In this document: piece by piece, positions 15,584-24,970 of the stretch
Position numbering within the stretch: the first letter of the stretch is position 1
How the letters are laid out: every line of letters starts with the position of its first letter
Position numbers and translations under genes: made by a program
From: Maribacter aquimaris
GTDB lineage: Bacteria > Bacteroidota > Bacteroidia > Flavobacteriales > Flavobacteriaceae
Reading direction: 5' to 3'
Assembly: GCF_014596745.1 (NCBI RefSeq)
Contig: NZ_JABTCF010000001.1
Coordinates: 186,001-250,000, forward strand
DNA: 64,000 nucleotides
Notes under the pieces: model-generated
What the model saw: the letters and a program-made list of their open reading frames with translations, nothing else
Told to the model about the DNA's origin: nothing
The model's database searches: none

Positions 15584-16276
15584 ATGGTTATCAGAAATCT
15601 ATTTACAATCCTTTTCTTTGCGACGGTCACATGGAATGGTACATCACAAACAACCATTGGCCTTTTCAATGGTAAAGATCTTGAGGGCTGGCATATCGAT
15701 GTACCGGCAATGGACAGCATTCCCGAGGCGATCAATCCGTTTATCATACGCAACGGAATGCTTGTAAGTCTTGGGGAACCACAAGGTCATTTGATCACGG
15801 ATACGAAATACCATGATTTTCGGTTGGATATCGAATATCGATTTTCCGGAAAACCCGGTAATTGTGGGGTTTTGGTATTTGCCTCTACACCAAGGTCGTT
15901 GTACAGGATGTTCCCAAAATCGATAGAGGTACAGATGAAGCACAAAAATGCAGGTGATTTTTGGTGTATCGTTGAGAATATCGAGGTGCCCCATATGGAA
16001 GAGCGCAGAGGCCCGAAAAAAGAATGGGGCATTACAGAAGGGAAAAAACGCAGGATCCCCAATTTGACCGATGGTTCTGAAAAGCCATTAGGGGAATGGA
16101 ACCATATGCGGATTGAATGTTTAAAAAACGAAATCAAAGTGTGGGTCAATGACGAACTGGTCAATCATGGCTATAATGCCACGGCCAGTACGGGACAAAT
16201 AGCCTTACAGGCAGAAGGTTCAGAAGTGGAATTCCGTACCGTGAATCTGACCCCGATTACAACATTAAGCAAATAA
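15584..16276 (+). CDS. Secreted DUF1080 (3-keto-disaccharide hydrolase-like) protein
   Basis: 230 residues with a signal peptide (about 1-22, ending near TSQ). The remainder is a single DUF1080 concanavalin-like domain that begins with the signature LFNGKDLEGWH and contains the landmark blocks YHDFRLDIEYRF, NCGVLVFA, SIEVQMKHKNAGDFW and GEWNHMRIECLKNEIKVWVN. Some family members hydrolyse 3-keto-glycosides; others lack a known activity. Located in the periplasm or outside the cell. Not a Sus-type locus member here, and convergent with the transporter gene ending 12 bp downstream. Confidence 0.85.
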   Translation: MVIRNLFTILFFATVTWNGTSQTTIGLFNGKDLEGWHIDVPAMDSIPEAINPFIIRNGMLVSLGEPQGHLITDTKYHDFRLDIEYRFSGKPGNCGVLVFASTPRSLYRMFPKSIEVQMKHKNAGDFWCIVENIEVPHMEERRGPKKEWGITEGKKRRIPNLTDGSEKPLGEWNHMRIECLKNEIKVWVNDELVNHGYNATASTGQIALQAEGSEVEFRTVNLTPITTLSK

Positions 16277-16288
16277 GTCCCTCTAGTA

Positions 16289-18481
16289 TTATGCCAAGAT
16301 ACTCTCATGGCCCGAGTCCTTTACAAAAAGGCAGGAACTCCCTGTTTTTGCACTGATCTCCTTGACAAATTCAAATTGCAGATTGCCTTCCATCCCAAAA
16401 ATATTTAAGTCAGCTACCGGTGATTTCTCCACTATTTCCTTAAAACTACCGACATACACCTCGGTCAAGGTCTCTGGCAATCGGGCAAGGTTTATCAGCG
16501 TTAATAAAAATTGTTGGGCATTTTCCTTTTCCCCTTCTTCATCGATCACAATAATCAATCTAATATTGGCATCCCAATTCTTTTTTAATTTATACGCCAC
16601 TAAAATAGACAGGTCCAAGTTTCCTATATCCCAACCCAAATCCCAATTATCCTTCCTGTCCCTTACCCAAACATTGATCATATTCCGTTGGCCCAATTGG
16701 GCCATAGGGTGCGACAGATATAGTAATACCCCAATCTCCAACCGTATACACTCCTTGATAACAGGTCGTAATTCCGTTTCGTAATCGTCGTGTTCCTGCA
16801 GATTAAGAAATACGATATTGGGTTTGAAAAATGCACCTTGTAAGGCTTGGTTACCGTAATTTACGCCCTGTGCAAAATCATCACTGTGAATAACCGTCCA
16901 TGAAGAAAACACCCCTTTCTTCCGGAATGACTCCGATAGATTGGCCAACTCATCCCTAAACCCGGTTTTTTCCGAAAAGGGCTCAATACCAAGAAGCTTA
17001 ATGGAACCTTTTGGTTTGGCAATATTCCTTAAAAACTGGAAATTGCCCTTTGCACCATGGATATCGCGGATGGGAACCATTAGATTCGGTTTCCACGCCC
17101 GTTGTTGCATACTTTTCATGCCCCAAGTATGCTTTGCCGCCCATTCCGCAAAAGAAACGAACAACCCTGATCGGACATCCTCAAAAGGGGTTTCCAAATT
17201 CTGCCGGGCCAAAAACCAATACACCACAAACACGATACTAATGGAAACAAGGCTAATGGTTGGATTAATAATGAACATGGCCAAAACAGAGGATGAAAGC
17301 CCCAACCATGGTATCCATTTATAGACTTTGAATATCGGTCGATAACTTATGAGACCAAGGCGCTGTTCTATGATCACAACAATATTGATCATGGCATACG
17401 TAATCAGAAAGAATAGGGTGACCAACGGAGCTATAGCATTAAGGTCCCGTAAAAGCATGGTTGCAAAAATGATGACCCCCGTAACGACCATTGCATTTCT
17501 TGGCTGGCCGTTAGTGCTTTTGCCCGAAAGAAAATCGCCATAAGGCAATACCCGGTGTTCACCCATTGCAAAAAGTATTCGAGAAGAACCTACAAGGGAC
17601 GCCAATGCGGAGGAAAAAGTGGCACCAAGAATACCCGCTACTATCAACGGCCCAACATAAGACTTCTCAACTATGATGTTATAATTTGAGATCAATTCTT
17701 GTTCTGTAGCCGTACGGGCCAACCAATACGCTAACACCATATAAATCAGGAAACTGACCCCAATGGCCCAAAGTGTACCTTGCGGAATGCTCTTCTTGGG
17801 GTTTGCCAACTCACCAGACATATTCGCGCCTGCCATTATACCTGTGGCGGCAGGAAAGAACACAGCGAAAACCAGCCAGAAATCACTACCTGTGAATCCG
17901 TTTTCGATTGACCCCTTGAAGGTTCCCCAACGTATGGCATCTTCAACTGGAATATACATTGAACCATAATATGCGGCCAATACTATGGAAAACAATGACA
18001 GAATTATAATGACCATGATAAAAAACTGTGTTTTTATGGCAAGGTCGGCACTTATATAGGCGATAGTCAATAGCACCCCAAAAACAAGAATATCCACTAA
18101 AAAAGGTTCATGTCCCGGGAAGATGGTCAACCACCCCTCCCTAAAACCAAAAATGTACATGGTAACCGCCAATCCTTGGGATATATACCTGGGTATACCA
18201 AGGCTACCACCCACCTCGAGACCAAGCGATTGGGAAATAATGGCATAGGCGCCCCCAGCACCAATACGAATGTTCGTTGTAATTGCAGACATCGATAAAG
18301 CTGTACATAACGTAATGAGGAAAGAAACGATAATAATCAGCCAAGCCCCCAGTAAACCGGCATTACCAACCACCCAACCCAAACGTAGGTACATGATAAC
18401 CCCTAGGATAGTAAGAAGGGTAGGAGTGAAAACCCCACCGAACGTGCCAAACTTTTTGATGTCTTTTTCTACTGCTTTCAT
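16289..18481 (-). CDS. SLC12-type (cation-chloride cotransporter-like) APC permease
   Basis: 730 residues. The first about 430 residues hold twelve hydrophobic helices and begin GTFGGVFTPTLLTILGVIMYLR, a block characteristic of the Na-K-Cl/K-Cl cotransporter branch of the APC superfamily. RIGAGGAYAIISQSLG follows. About 300 C-terminal residues form a soluble cytoplasmic domain with alternating beta/alpha pattern, also found in eukaryotic SLC12 proteins. It probably moves an ion or amino acid; chloride coupling is not proven for bacterial members. Monocistronic on the minus strand. Confidence 0.85.
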   Translation of the reverse strand: MKAVEKDIKKFGTFGGVFTPTLLTILGVIMYLRLGWVVGNAGLLGAWLIIIVSFLITLCTALSMSAITTNIRIGAGGAYAIISQSLGLEVGGSLGIPRYISQGLAVTMYIFGFREGWLTIFPGHEPFLVDILVFGVLLTIAYISADLAIKTQFFIMVIIILSLFSIVLAAYYGSMYIPVEDAIRWGTFKGSIENGFTGSDFWLVFAVFFPAATGIMAGANMSGELANPKKSIPQGTLWAIGVSFLIYMVLAYWLARTATEQELISNYNIIVEKSYVGPLIVAGILGATFSSALASLVGSSRILFAMGEHRVLPYGDFLSGKSTNGQPRNAMVVTGVIIFATMLLRDLNAIAPLVTLFFLITYAMINIVVIIEQRLGLISYRPIFKVYKWIPWLGLSSSVLAMFIINPTISLVSISIVFVVYWFLARQNLETPFEDVRSGLFVSFAEWAAKHTWGMKSMQQRAWKPNLMVPIRDIHGAKGNFQFLRNIAKPKGSIKLLGIEPFSEKTGFRDELANLSESFRKKGVFSSWTVIHSDDFAQGVNYGNQALQGAFFKPNIVFLNLQEHDDYETELRPVIKECIRLEIGVLLYLSHPMAQLGQRNMINVWVRDRKDNWDLGWDIGNLDLSILVAYKLKKNWDANIRLIIVIDEEGEKENAQQFLLTLINLARLPETLTEVYVGSFKEIVEKSPVADLNIFGMEGNLQFEFVKEISAKTGSSCLFVKDSGHESILA

Positions 18482-18571
18482 CTTTTACTAAAGCTAGTAA
18501 AAAATAAATTGAAAAAAACAATAATTCTTTGGCTTAGAGCGACACATCGAATCTATGGGTGCGATGATAGA

Positions 18572-19159
18572 TTACCCCAGTAAATCGTCTACCGGATGCA
18601 CCGAACCTGACTCCATATTATCCAGCGTGACTTTACCTATCCGCACCCGAACCAAACGTAAGGTTGGAAAGCCTACGGCAGCGGTCATCTTGCGTATCTG
18701 GCGAAACTTGCCTTCGGTTACGGTTATACTGATCCACGAATTGGGGCGATGCCTACCAATTCGGATTTTTTTACTGGCATCTGGCAAAAATTGAGGTACC
18801 GCAAGCGTTTTTACTTCACATGGTTTTGTTGAATATCTTTTTCCTTCAAACCCGATTTCAACACCTTTTTGTAATATTTCAATGGCATCCTCATTTATTT
18901 CACCATCCAATAGTGCATAATATTCCTTTTCTATCCCTGAGCGGTTAATGGTATCGCTCAGTTTTCCATCAGTGGTCATCAGTAATAATCCCTCGGATTT
19001 CTCATCAAGCCTTCCAATGGGCATTGTTCCTTCTGGAAAATCATACAATTCACCTAAAAATCGCTTCTTCCGAATCTGCCGATCCTCATTGGAGGATAAT
19101 TGGCTGAGCATCCCGAAAGGTTTATAAAGCTTAAAATATTGGTGTTGTTTTATAGGCAT
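18572..19159 (-). CDS. rluE: Pseudouridine synthase, RluE/RsuA family
   Basis: 195 residues. It lacks an S4 domain and starts directly with YFKLYKPFGMLSQ. The catalytic motif MPIGRLDEKSEGLLLMTTDG contains the active-site Asp. EGKFRQIRKM and GFPTLRLVRVRIG near the end are typical of the RluE branch, which modifies one uridine of 23S rRNA. The length fits RluE. A TATTTTTG -7 match on the minus strand at 19167-19174 leaves almost no leader, so either that match is fortuitous or the message is nearly leaderless. Confidence 0.85.
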   Translation of the reverse strand: MPIKQHQYFKLYKPFGMLSQLSSNEDRQIRKKRFLGELYDFPEGTMPIGRLDEKSEGLLLMTTDGKLSDTINRSGIEKEYYALLDGEINEDAIEILQKGVEIGFEGKRYSTKPCEVKTLAVPQFLPDASKKIRIGRHRPNSWISITVTEGKFRQIRKMTAAVGFPTLRLVRVRIGKVTLDNMESGSVHPVDDLLG

Positions 19160-19417
19160 GTAATTACAAAAATAACAAAGGTTGTTATATCATGACCTTA
19201 TAAGTTAAATCTTAGGTTATTTATTTGGAAAACTGAGGTTTCATATTGTAATTTCAACCTTTATTACCTCAGCGGTCAAGGCGCAAGCATCAACTGGGAA
19301 AGTAATCTCCTTAAAACCAATATATATTTACATATAAGTGACAACATAAGACTCTAAATACATATCACCATATTAAAAATTGCTGCTGAATAAAATAAAT
19401 CAGATACCATTCAAGAA

Positions 19418-20461
19418 ATGAAACTTACATTCAAAACAATTCACCTAAAAAAAAGATTCCCACTGCGTATTAGTCGGGGATTGGTTACGGGATCCGACAA
19501 CCTTTTTGTAGGGGTTACCAAGAACGGTGTTACCGGATGGGGCGAAATGGCACCTTCATCGACCCTAGGAAATGAATCGGCGGAAGACGGTCAACGGTTA
19601 CTTGAGCAGTTTTTCAATACCGGAATCAATCAACTATCGATAACCGAAATTTATAAAAAAGGCAGGGAATTCAATCTGCCTTTGTGTGTTTTAGCAGCCT
19701 TGGACATTGCCTTATGGGACCAATTGGCCAAGACGGCAAAACTGCCATTGTACCAGTTATTCGGCATTCCCTTGCCCAAAGTAGCTACTTCGGTAACCAT
19801 AGGAATTAATCCGCCTGAAGTGGTCAAAGAACGAATTCCATTATTATTGGAAGGAACCGGGGTGCGCTTTTTAAAAGTTAAATTGGGATCAAAAGATGGC
19901 ATTGAAGCCGACAAAGCCATGTTTTCCCAAGTTGTGGAAAGCACAAAAAATTATAATGTAGGGTTACGCGTAGATGCCAATGGGGGTTGGGATGTTGACC
20001 AATCCATTCTCATGATGAAATGGTTGGCCGATTTAGGGACCGATTATGTAGAACAACCTTTGGTTCATGGGAGGGAAGAAGACCTTCCTTTTATTTTCAA
20101 AAACAGACCACTACCTATTTTTGTAGATGAGTCCTGCTGTTTTTCAACCGACATTCCCCGATGGGCCAATTCGGTCGATGGTGTAAATTTAAAGCTGATG
20201 AAATGCGGTGGTCTAACGGAAGCCCTGAGAATCATAGCCACAGCTAAAGCCTTTCATCTTAAGACCATGATAGGCTGCATGGGGGAATCCTCCCTTTCCA
20301 TATCCGCAGCAGCGGCAATAACCGGACTTTTGGATCACGTGGATTTGGATTCCCACCTTAATTTGGATCCCGATCCTTTTTCAGGTGCACAATTGATAGA
20401 TGGGGTGATTATGCCAACAGAACGCTACGGACATGGGGCTATTTTAAAAGAAGAATTTTAG
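19418..20461 (+). CDS. dgcA: Enolase-superfamily racemase/epimerase, DgcA-like
   Basis: 347 residues. An N-terminal capping domain is followed by the TIM barrel with the muconate-lactonising-subgroup motifs KVKLG (catalytic Lys), VDANGGW, YVEQPL and FVDESC (metal ligands) and NLKLMKCGG (second Lys). Such proteins are usually named L-Ala-D/L-Glu or dipeptide epimerase. The next gene, 3 bp away, is a DUF1611 protein. The pair matches DgcA/DgcN of D-glutamate catabolism, in which DgcN acetylates D-Glu and DgcA racemises N-acetyl-D-Glu. The specific substrate is inferred from that pairing; a murein-peptide epimerase is the alternative. Confidence 0.8.
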   Translation: MKLTFKTIHLKKRFPLRISRGLVTGSDNLFVGVTKNGVTGWGEMAPSSTLGNESAEDGQRLLEQFFNTGINQLSITEIYKKGREFNLPLCVLAALDIALWDQLAKTAKLPLYQLFGIPLPKVATSVTIGINPPEVVKERIPLLLEGTGVRFLKVKLGSKDGIEADKAMFSQVVESTKNYNVGLRVDANGGWDVDQSILMMKWLADLGTDYVEQPLVHGREEDLPFIFKNRPLPIFVDESCCFSTDIPRWANSVDGVNLKLMKCGGLTEALRIIATAKAFHLKTMIGCMGESSLSISAAAAITGLLDHVDLDSHLNLDPDPFSGAQLIDGVIMPTERYGHGAILKEEF

Positions 20462-20464
20462 ATT

Positions 20465-21502
20465 ATGATAGGAAAAGAAAAGAAATTGGCTATTTATATG
20501 GAAGGGAATTTGGATTCCATTTATGCCAAGATGGGGTATGGGGTTATGCGTTATTCAGAAAACCCTATCGTTTGTGTCATCGATTCTGATTATTCAGGGA
20601 AAAAAGTAAGTGAAGTTATTGACCAACCCTTTAATATCCTTATCGTTTCTTCGGTTGAGGAAGCTATTGACATGGGGGCGGAAGTCATGGTTTTAGGATT
20701 GGCCCCTACAGGAGGCAAGTTGCCCGATACCTGGGTTACGGATGTTGAGAAGGCGTTGACATTGGGAATGTCACTTGTAAATGGTTTGCACGACCTTCTT
20801 GGTGATCGTTTTGCCCATCTTTTGAATGCCGATAAGCCCGAACAGGTTATTTGGGATGTACGCAAGCCTGTAACCGACTATGCCATCGCCAGGGCAAGGG
20901 CAAGCTCCTTGAAAAACAAACGGGTGCTTATGATCGGTACCGATATGGCCGTTGGAAAAATGACGGCAGGACTGGAAGTTTACAAATGGATAAAAGAACA
21001 AGGTATATCCACCGATTTTCTTGCTACGGGCCAGATTGGGATAACCGTCACAGGAAAAGGAATCCCATTGGATGCCATAAAGGTAGATCAAGCTTGCGGT
21101 GCCGTTGAACACATGGTTCTAGGAGCCAAGGACAAGGACATCGTTTTTATAGAGGGCCAAGGCTCTTTATTACACCCAGGGAGCACTGCAACCTTACCTT
21201 TATTGCGGGGTAGCTGTCCAACACATCTTATTTTGTGCCATAGAGGCGAAATGACAACGTTAAGGGATGTAAAGGAAATAAAGATTCCCCCTTTTAACGA
21301 GGTTATCAAATTATTTGAGGCGGTAGCCCATGCCTGTGGAACCTTTCCCAAGGCAAAAACGGTCGGAATTGCAGTAAACACAAGTAAACTCAGTGAAAGT
21401 GAAGCGCTTCAGGTTATTGAAAAGATAGAGAAAGAAACCGGTTTGCCGGTAACCGATGTTGTCCGCTTCGGGGCAGAAAAAATAGGACGTACATTAATTT
21501 AA
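20465..21502 (+). CDS. dgcN: DUF1611 protein, DgcN-like D-glutamate N-acetyltransferase
   Basis: 345 residues with the two DUF1611 parts: an N-terminal Rossmann-like domain (about 1-130) and a C-terminal P-loop domain with GTDMAVGKMTA (about 157-167) and GQGSLLHPG. The family includes DgcN, reported as a D-glutamate N-acetyltransferase in marine bacteria. It forms a two-gene operon with the epimerase upstream (3 bp gap). Together they would convert D-Glu, released from peptidoglycan or D-amino-acid pools, to N-acetyl-L-Glu. The pathway assignment rests on gene pairing plus family knowledge. Confidence 0.8.
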   Translation: MIGKEKKLAIYMEGNLDSIYAKMGYGVMRYSENPIVCVIDSDYSGKKVSEVIDQPFNILIVSSVEEAIDMGAEVMVLGLAPTGGKLPDTWVTDVEKALTLGMSLVNGLHDLLGDRFAHLLNADKPEQVIWDVRKPVTDYAIARARASSLKNKRVLMIGTDMAVGKMTAGLEVYKWIKEQGISTDFLATGQIGITVTGKGIPLDAIKVDQACGAVEHMVLGAKDKDIVFIEGQGSLLHPGSTATLPLLRGSCPTHLILCHRGEMTTLRDVKEIKIPPFNEVIKLFEAVAHACGTFPKAKTVGIAVNTSKLSESEALQVIEKIEKETGLPVTDVVRFGAEKIGRTLI

Positions 21503-21654
21503 TGTTGAATTAAAAAAAGGAAGCACAAAAGTTAAGTCTATATCATAAAGATGTTAAGCATACAAAATCAAGATGCCAAACCCTATTGGATTATATATAG
21601 GTGTCCCATACCAAGACTTATACGTAACTTCGATATTCGTTCCGATAAATAGCT

Positions 21655-22725
21655 ATGAACATAAGAACCAAAAGAAGGTGGATAATTATAAGGGATTATA
21701 TGATCGGTTGGACGCTTGCTTTCCTGTTTCTTGTCATTGTTCGTGGTATAGGAACCATTGAGGTAAGCTCCATACATTTTGAATTCAAGGAAGCCTTATT
21801 GGCTTCTTTTATATTCGGTCCCATTTTTGGAAGTATTTCCGGCTTTGTACAGAACCTTGCCGAACATCGCTACAATCAAAGGGTCTCAATATACAGGTTG
21901 GTTGGGTTTCGATTACTCTATGCCATCATTTTCTTGTTATTCCTTAACTTTATGGTCTATGTCATGGTAACCCAATTTTTTGGGGAAGCCAAAGGATTTT
22001 TGGCCTTTGCCTTTGAGCCAGGAAGTATTCCAATATATTTCTATATCCTTACCGTAGATAGTTTAATGCTACTCGTACGACAAGTCAATTTAATGTTGGG
22101 TGAAAACAATCTGTCGAAATTGTTGATGGGGAAATTTTATAAACCAAGGGAAGAGGAACGGATATTTATGTTCTTGGACCTACAATCCTCTACAGAGCAT
22201 GCAGAAAAACTCGGACATATTGCCTATAGTCGTATGATCCAGGATTGTTTTAACGATTTGGGGGTCGTCATTGAGAATGAGGCTGAGATTTATCAATATG
22301 TTGGTGACGAGGTGGTCCTCTCTTGGATTTTAAAAAAGGGACTGCGCCATCAAAATTGCCTTAACGCCTTCTTTTCCTTTAAAAACAAAATCCACAAGAA
22401 GAAGGACTATTACCAAGCCAATTACAACTGCCTTCCTTTCTTTAAAGCCGGTCTCCATTCCGGTAAGATCACGGTAACGGAGGTGGGTAAATACAAAAAG
22501 GAAATTGCCTACCATGGGGACACGATCAACACCACCTCCCGAATCCAAGGCAAATGCAATGCATTGAATCAAGACCTATTGGTATCCCAACAATTAAAAG
22601 ACCAATTGGACACGACCGGTTTTAACTTTGAAAATATGGGAAGTATCCCTCTAAAGGGAAAAGAAAAGGAAGTCGTAGTCTTTGGAGTAACCCAAGCTAT
22701 CCCTAAATCAAAAAAGCCCAGGTAA
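21655..22725 (+). CDS. Membrane adenylate/guanylate cyclase (class III)
   Basis: 356 residues. The first about 150 hold several membrane helices of no recognised sensor family. The class III catalytic domain (about 165-345) has FMFLDLQSST (first metal Asp), YQYVGDEVVLSW (second metal Asp), GLHSGKITV and YHGDTINTTSRIQ (transition-state Asn/Arg). All expected metal-binding positions are present, so it should be active, making cAMP or, less likely, cGMP in response to a membrane signal. Monocistronic, with a weak hairpin that begins inside its last codons. A Crp/Fnr-like site occurs elsewhere in the window (9475), but no link is shown. Confidence 0.85.
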   Translation: MNIRTKRRWIIIRDYMIGWTLAFLFLVIVRGIGTIEVSSIHFEFKEALLASFIFGPIFGSISGFVQNLAEHRYNQRVSIYRLVGFRLLYAIIFLLFLNFMVYVMVTQFFGEAKGFLAFAFEPGSIPIYFYILTVDSLMLLVRQVNLMLGENNLSKLLMGKFYKPREEERIFMFLDLQSSTEHAEKLGHIAYSRMIQDCFNDLGVVIENEAEIYQYVGDEVVLSWILKKGLRHQNCLNAFFSFKNKIHKKKDYYQANYNCLPFFKAGLHSGKITVTEVGKYKKEIAYHGDTINTTSRIQGKCNALNQDLLVSQQLKDQLDTTGFNFENMGSIPLKGKEKEVVVFGVTQAIPKSKKPR

Positions 22726-22737
22726 AACCCGGGCTTT
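22713..22737 (+). terminator. Hairpin overlapping the cyclase stop codon
   Basis: AAAGCCC (22713-22719) pairs with GGGCTTT (22731-22737) with extra G-C pairs inside. The stop codon is in the loop. The T run is only three bases, so it is a weak or Rho-assisted terminator. Confidence 0.45.
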
Positions 22738-23121
22738 CCACCAACCAATCACTAAACTTAATACAATTTATTGAATCATTTCTTTCTCATAGCAAATTGT
22801 ATATATTCTAAGTCGTAAACAAAACAAATTCCTTACAACTTATAATCCAATAAGGAGGGAAATGGCAACAACTTTATTGGCGGTATAACAATGGAAAGGT
22901 TTTCTCCTTTATATACGGTTGAATCCTGATACCCCTTGATACATACCCCTCGATTTCCCCTATCAAAGAATTAACAGATTTTTGAGAGTACAAATATGGA
23001 AAATACCGTAAATTAAGGGTAGTAAAGGTCTATAAGGCAAAGCTTTCCATATATGGGAATACCCGTGGGAATAATACTTAGGCAATAGGTAAAAAAGTTG
23101 ATCAACTAAAAAATAGGACCT
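22738..23121. other. Intergenic region without recognised features
   Basis: AT-rich, with stop codons in all frames and no hairpin, repeat or exact TAnnTTTG match that I can support. It must contain the promoter of the DUF4251 gene, whose start is a GTG at 23122. Confidence 0.4.
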
Positions 23122-23700
23122 GTGAAAAAAATTAAACATTTAGTATTTTTAGGTTTAACAGCAGTAGTGTTCTGGGCATGTAATAGTACCCAAAGTGCTG
23201 GCGCTATTGCCCATAAAACCGAACAGTTCGAGGCCTTGAAAGAACTTGTGGCCACAAAATCATTTACCATTGATGTAAAAACCGCCCATCCTATGCAGAC
23301 CCAAGCGGTAACCCAAGTTACCACGACCTTATTGCGAAACACCGGAAATACGGCTGGCCGCATAGATGTTAACGGTGACTTCGTAAAAGTAATGCAAGAT
23401 AGCGTAAAGGGCTCACTCTCTTATTTTGGGGAAGTACAGGTTGTCAGCACCTTGAACCCACAGGATGCCGGTATTCATTTCCAGGGTAAACCGTCAACCT
23501 ATGAAGTTACCGAGAACAGCAAAAAACAATACCTCAAAATTGAATTCGATGTCAAGGGGAAAGCGGAATCCTATGAGGTCATTATGACCTTATACCCCAA
23601 TAAGAAAGCTACTGTTTTCGTAAACAGCGCATATCGAAACTCCATTCGGTATGACGGGGATATAATTGCCATTGAGGACCGGGAAAATCCAAAAAGTTGA
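23122..23700 (+). CDS. DUF4251 lipoprotein
   Basis: 192 residues from a GTG start. The N-terminus KKIKHLVFLGLTAVVFWAC is a lipoprotein signal with lipobox Cys at about residue 20. The rest is one DUF4251 domain: an initial helix (FEALKELVATKSFTI), NVNGDFV-like and GSLSYFGEVQVV blocks, and QYLKIEFDVKG. The family is common and uncharacterised in Bacteroidota; members are probably periplasmic or outer-membrane lipoproteins. Convergent with the AraC gene ending at 23773. Confidence 0.85.
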   Translation: MKKIKHLVFLGLTAVVFWACNSTQSAGAIAHKTEQFEALKELVATKSFTIDVKTAHPMQTQAVTQVTTTLLRNTGNTAGRIDVNGDFVKVMQDSVKGSLSYFGEVQVVSTLNPQDAGIHFQGKPSTYEVTENSKKQYLKIEFDVKGKAESYEVIMTLYPNKKATVFVNSAYRNSIRYDGDIIAIEDRENPKS

Positions 23701-23772
23701 GCTTGGTAAATTAATATTGGAGGCCATAAGAATGACATTCGCGGTTAAACCTAGGACTAGTGATGCCCGTCT

Positions 23773-24657
23773 TTAAGCAACACAGGAATTTCGTTTTAAG
23801 AGCATATACTCTCCCTTGTTCTTAAAATCACGGATAGAGGTCCCTACATACCGCTTAAAAGTCTTTGATAAATGACTCACATCGGTAAAACCCAAATCAT
23901 CGGCAATCTCGGTAAGGGTATAATCTGAATTCAACAAACGTATTTCGACCAATTTGAGTTTAGCCTTGATGATATACTCCCGAAGTGACATATGAACCTG
24001 TTTTCTAAAGTACTCACTGACATAAGTAGGCGACATTAAAAAGGTGTTTGCCAAATTTTCCACTTTTAAAAGTTCCGGTTTATCGATATGCTCATTGATA
24101 TAGGTCAACATTCGGGTTATTCTGTCATCTGTTTTCCGCTGGATGCCCTCAAAATAGTGGCTCTTTTTAATATTCCGTATCAGAATCTCCAAAATACTGG
24201 TCATTAGACTTGTGACGAGACTTACGGAATCTTCCCCATAATTCCTGGATTCCTGCAATATCATTTCAATGAGGTTCTCCAAATACCGTCTATCCATTTC
24301 ATTTTTAATGATATCACCGGGCAATTGATTGTAATTGGATAATATATAAGAGGCTTCCTTAAACCATTCATCCCTATCTATCGCTTTTCTGCCCACATTC
24401 TTGAAAAAAGAATCCGTAAACTTCAGAAAGACGAATTTTGTGGGGTCGTCAATGGTGAAGGAATGACATTTCAGTGGGGGCAACAAAAATATGCTTCCTT
24501 TCCCATAGGTATATTCATTGTAATTTATGCATTGCGAACCCCTTCCTTCCTTTATCAAAACCAATTCGAAAAAGTTCTTCTTAACGGCCCGTTGCTTCCA
24601 TTCCTCCAACTCCAATTCTTGTATTTCAAAGGGTTTATAAGCTTCTAATACTTGCAT
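23773..24657 (-). CDS. AraC-family transcriptional regulator (redox/stress operons)
   Basis: 294 residues. The N-terminal cupin-like sensing domain (about 1-165) begins MQVLEAYKPFEIQELELEEW. The C-terminal double HTH (about 190-285) contains YVSEYFRKQVHMSLREYI and IADDLGFTDVSHLSKTFKRYVGTSIRDF, standard AraC signatures. It is divergent from the monooxygenase-Dps-AKR-thioredoxin operon. That promoter and the next operon's promoter (27825) each carry the same 21-bp-spaced direct repeat with identical geometry, so I infer that this protein controls both. The signal is unknown; the target genes suggest oxidants or electrophiles. The gap to 24970 holds the shared control region. Confidence 0.88.
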   Translation of the reverse strand: MQVLEAYKPFEIQELELEEWKQRAVKKNFFELVLIKEGRGSQCINYNEYTYGKGSIFLLPPLKCHSFTIDDPTKFVFLKFTDSFFKNVGRKAIDRDEWFKEASYILSNYNQLPGDIIKNEMDRRYLENLIEMILQESRNYGEDSVSLVTSLMTSILEILIRNIKKSHYFEGIQRKTDDRITRMLTYINEHIDKPELLKVENLANTFLMSPTYVSEYFRKQVHMSLREYIIKAKLKLVEIRLLNSDYTLTEIADDLGFTDVSHLSKTFKRYVGTSIRDFKNKGEYMLLKRNSCVA

Positions 24658-24734
24658 AATTCCGGTGTTATCATCATTTTGAATGGCTAAACTATAAAAA
24701 TCATTTCAAGATCATTAATAATTCCTTCCATAAA

Positions 24735-24771
24735 CCTTTAAAAATACATCATTACCCCTTTTAAATACATC
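24735..24771 (+). promoter_or_regulatory. Direct-repeat activator site, copy A
   Basis: CCTTTAAAAATAC (24735-24747) and CCTTTTAAATAC (24757-24768), both followed by ATC, have their ATAC ends exactly 21 bp apart. The second ends 24 bp before the -7 element at 24793. Tandem sites two helical turns apart are the classic AraC-family arrangement. The same pattern recurs at 27766-27800. Confidence 0.65.
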
Positions 24772-24792
24772 CCTTGTCGATCTATTTTGGTG

Positions 24793-24800
24793 TAACTTTG
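24793..24800 (+). promoter_or_regulatory. -7 element of the monooxygenase-dps operon
   Basis: TAACTTTG fits TAnnTTTG. No TTG -33 element is seen at the right distance, consistent with an activator-dependent promoter. The leader to ATG 24971 would be about 165 nt. Confidence 0.55.
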
Positions 24801-24970
24801 TATCGTAAAATTTTGAAAAACAAGAACGGGAGTCTCGATAGCATTTGCGATATCTGGTATTTGAATCCTCCTTTTACAGGGAACGTTGGACTTACACCCT
24901 ATTAAATATCAAGACTGAAATAGCAACAAAACTATTGGGAACCACAAACCTATAAAAACGATATATTGAC

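Noticed and set aside
21541-21654. Small gene in the gap before the adenylate cyclase
   Set aside because: The frames are short, overlap the cyclase start and have no family or signal features; TAACTTCG there is only a one-mismatch -7 element.
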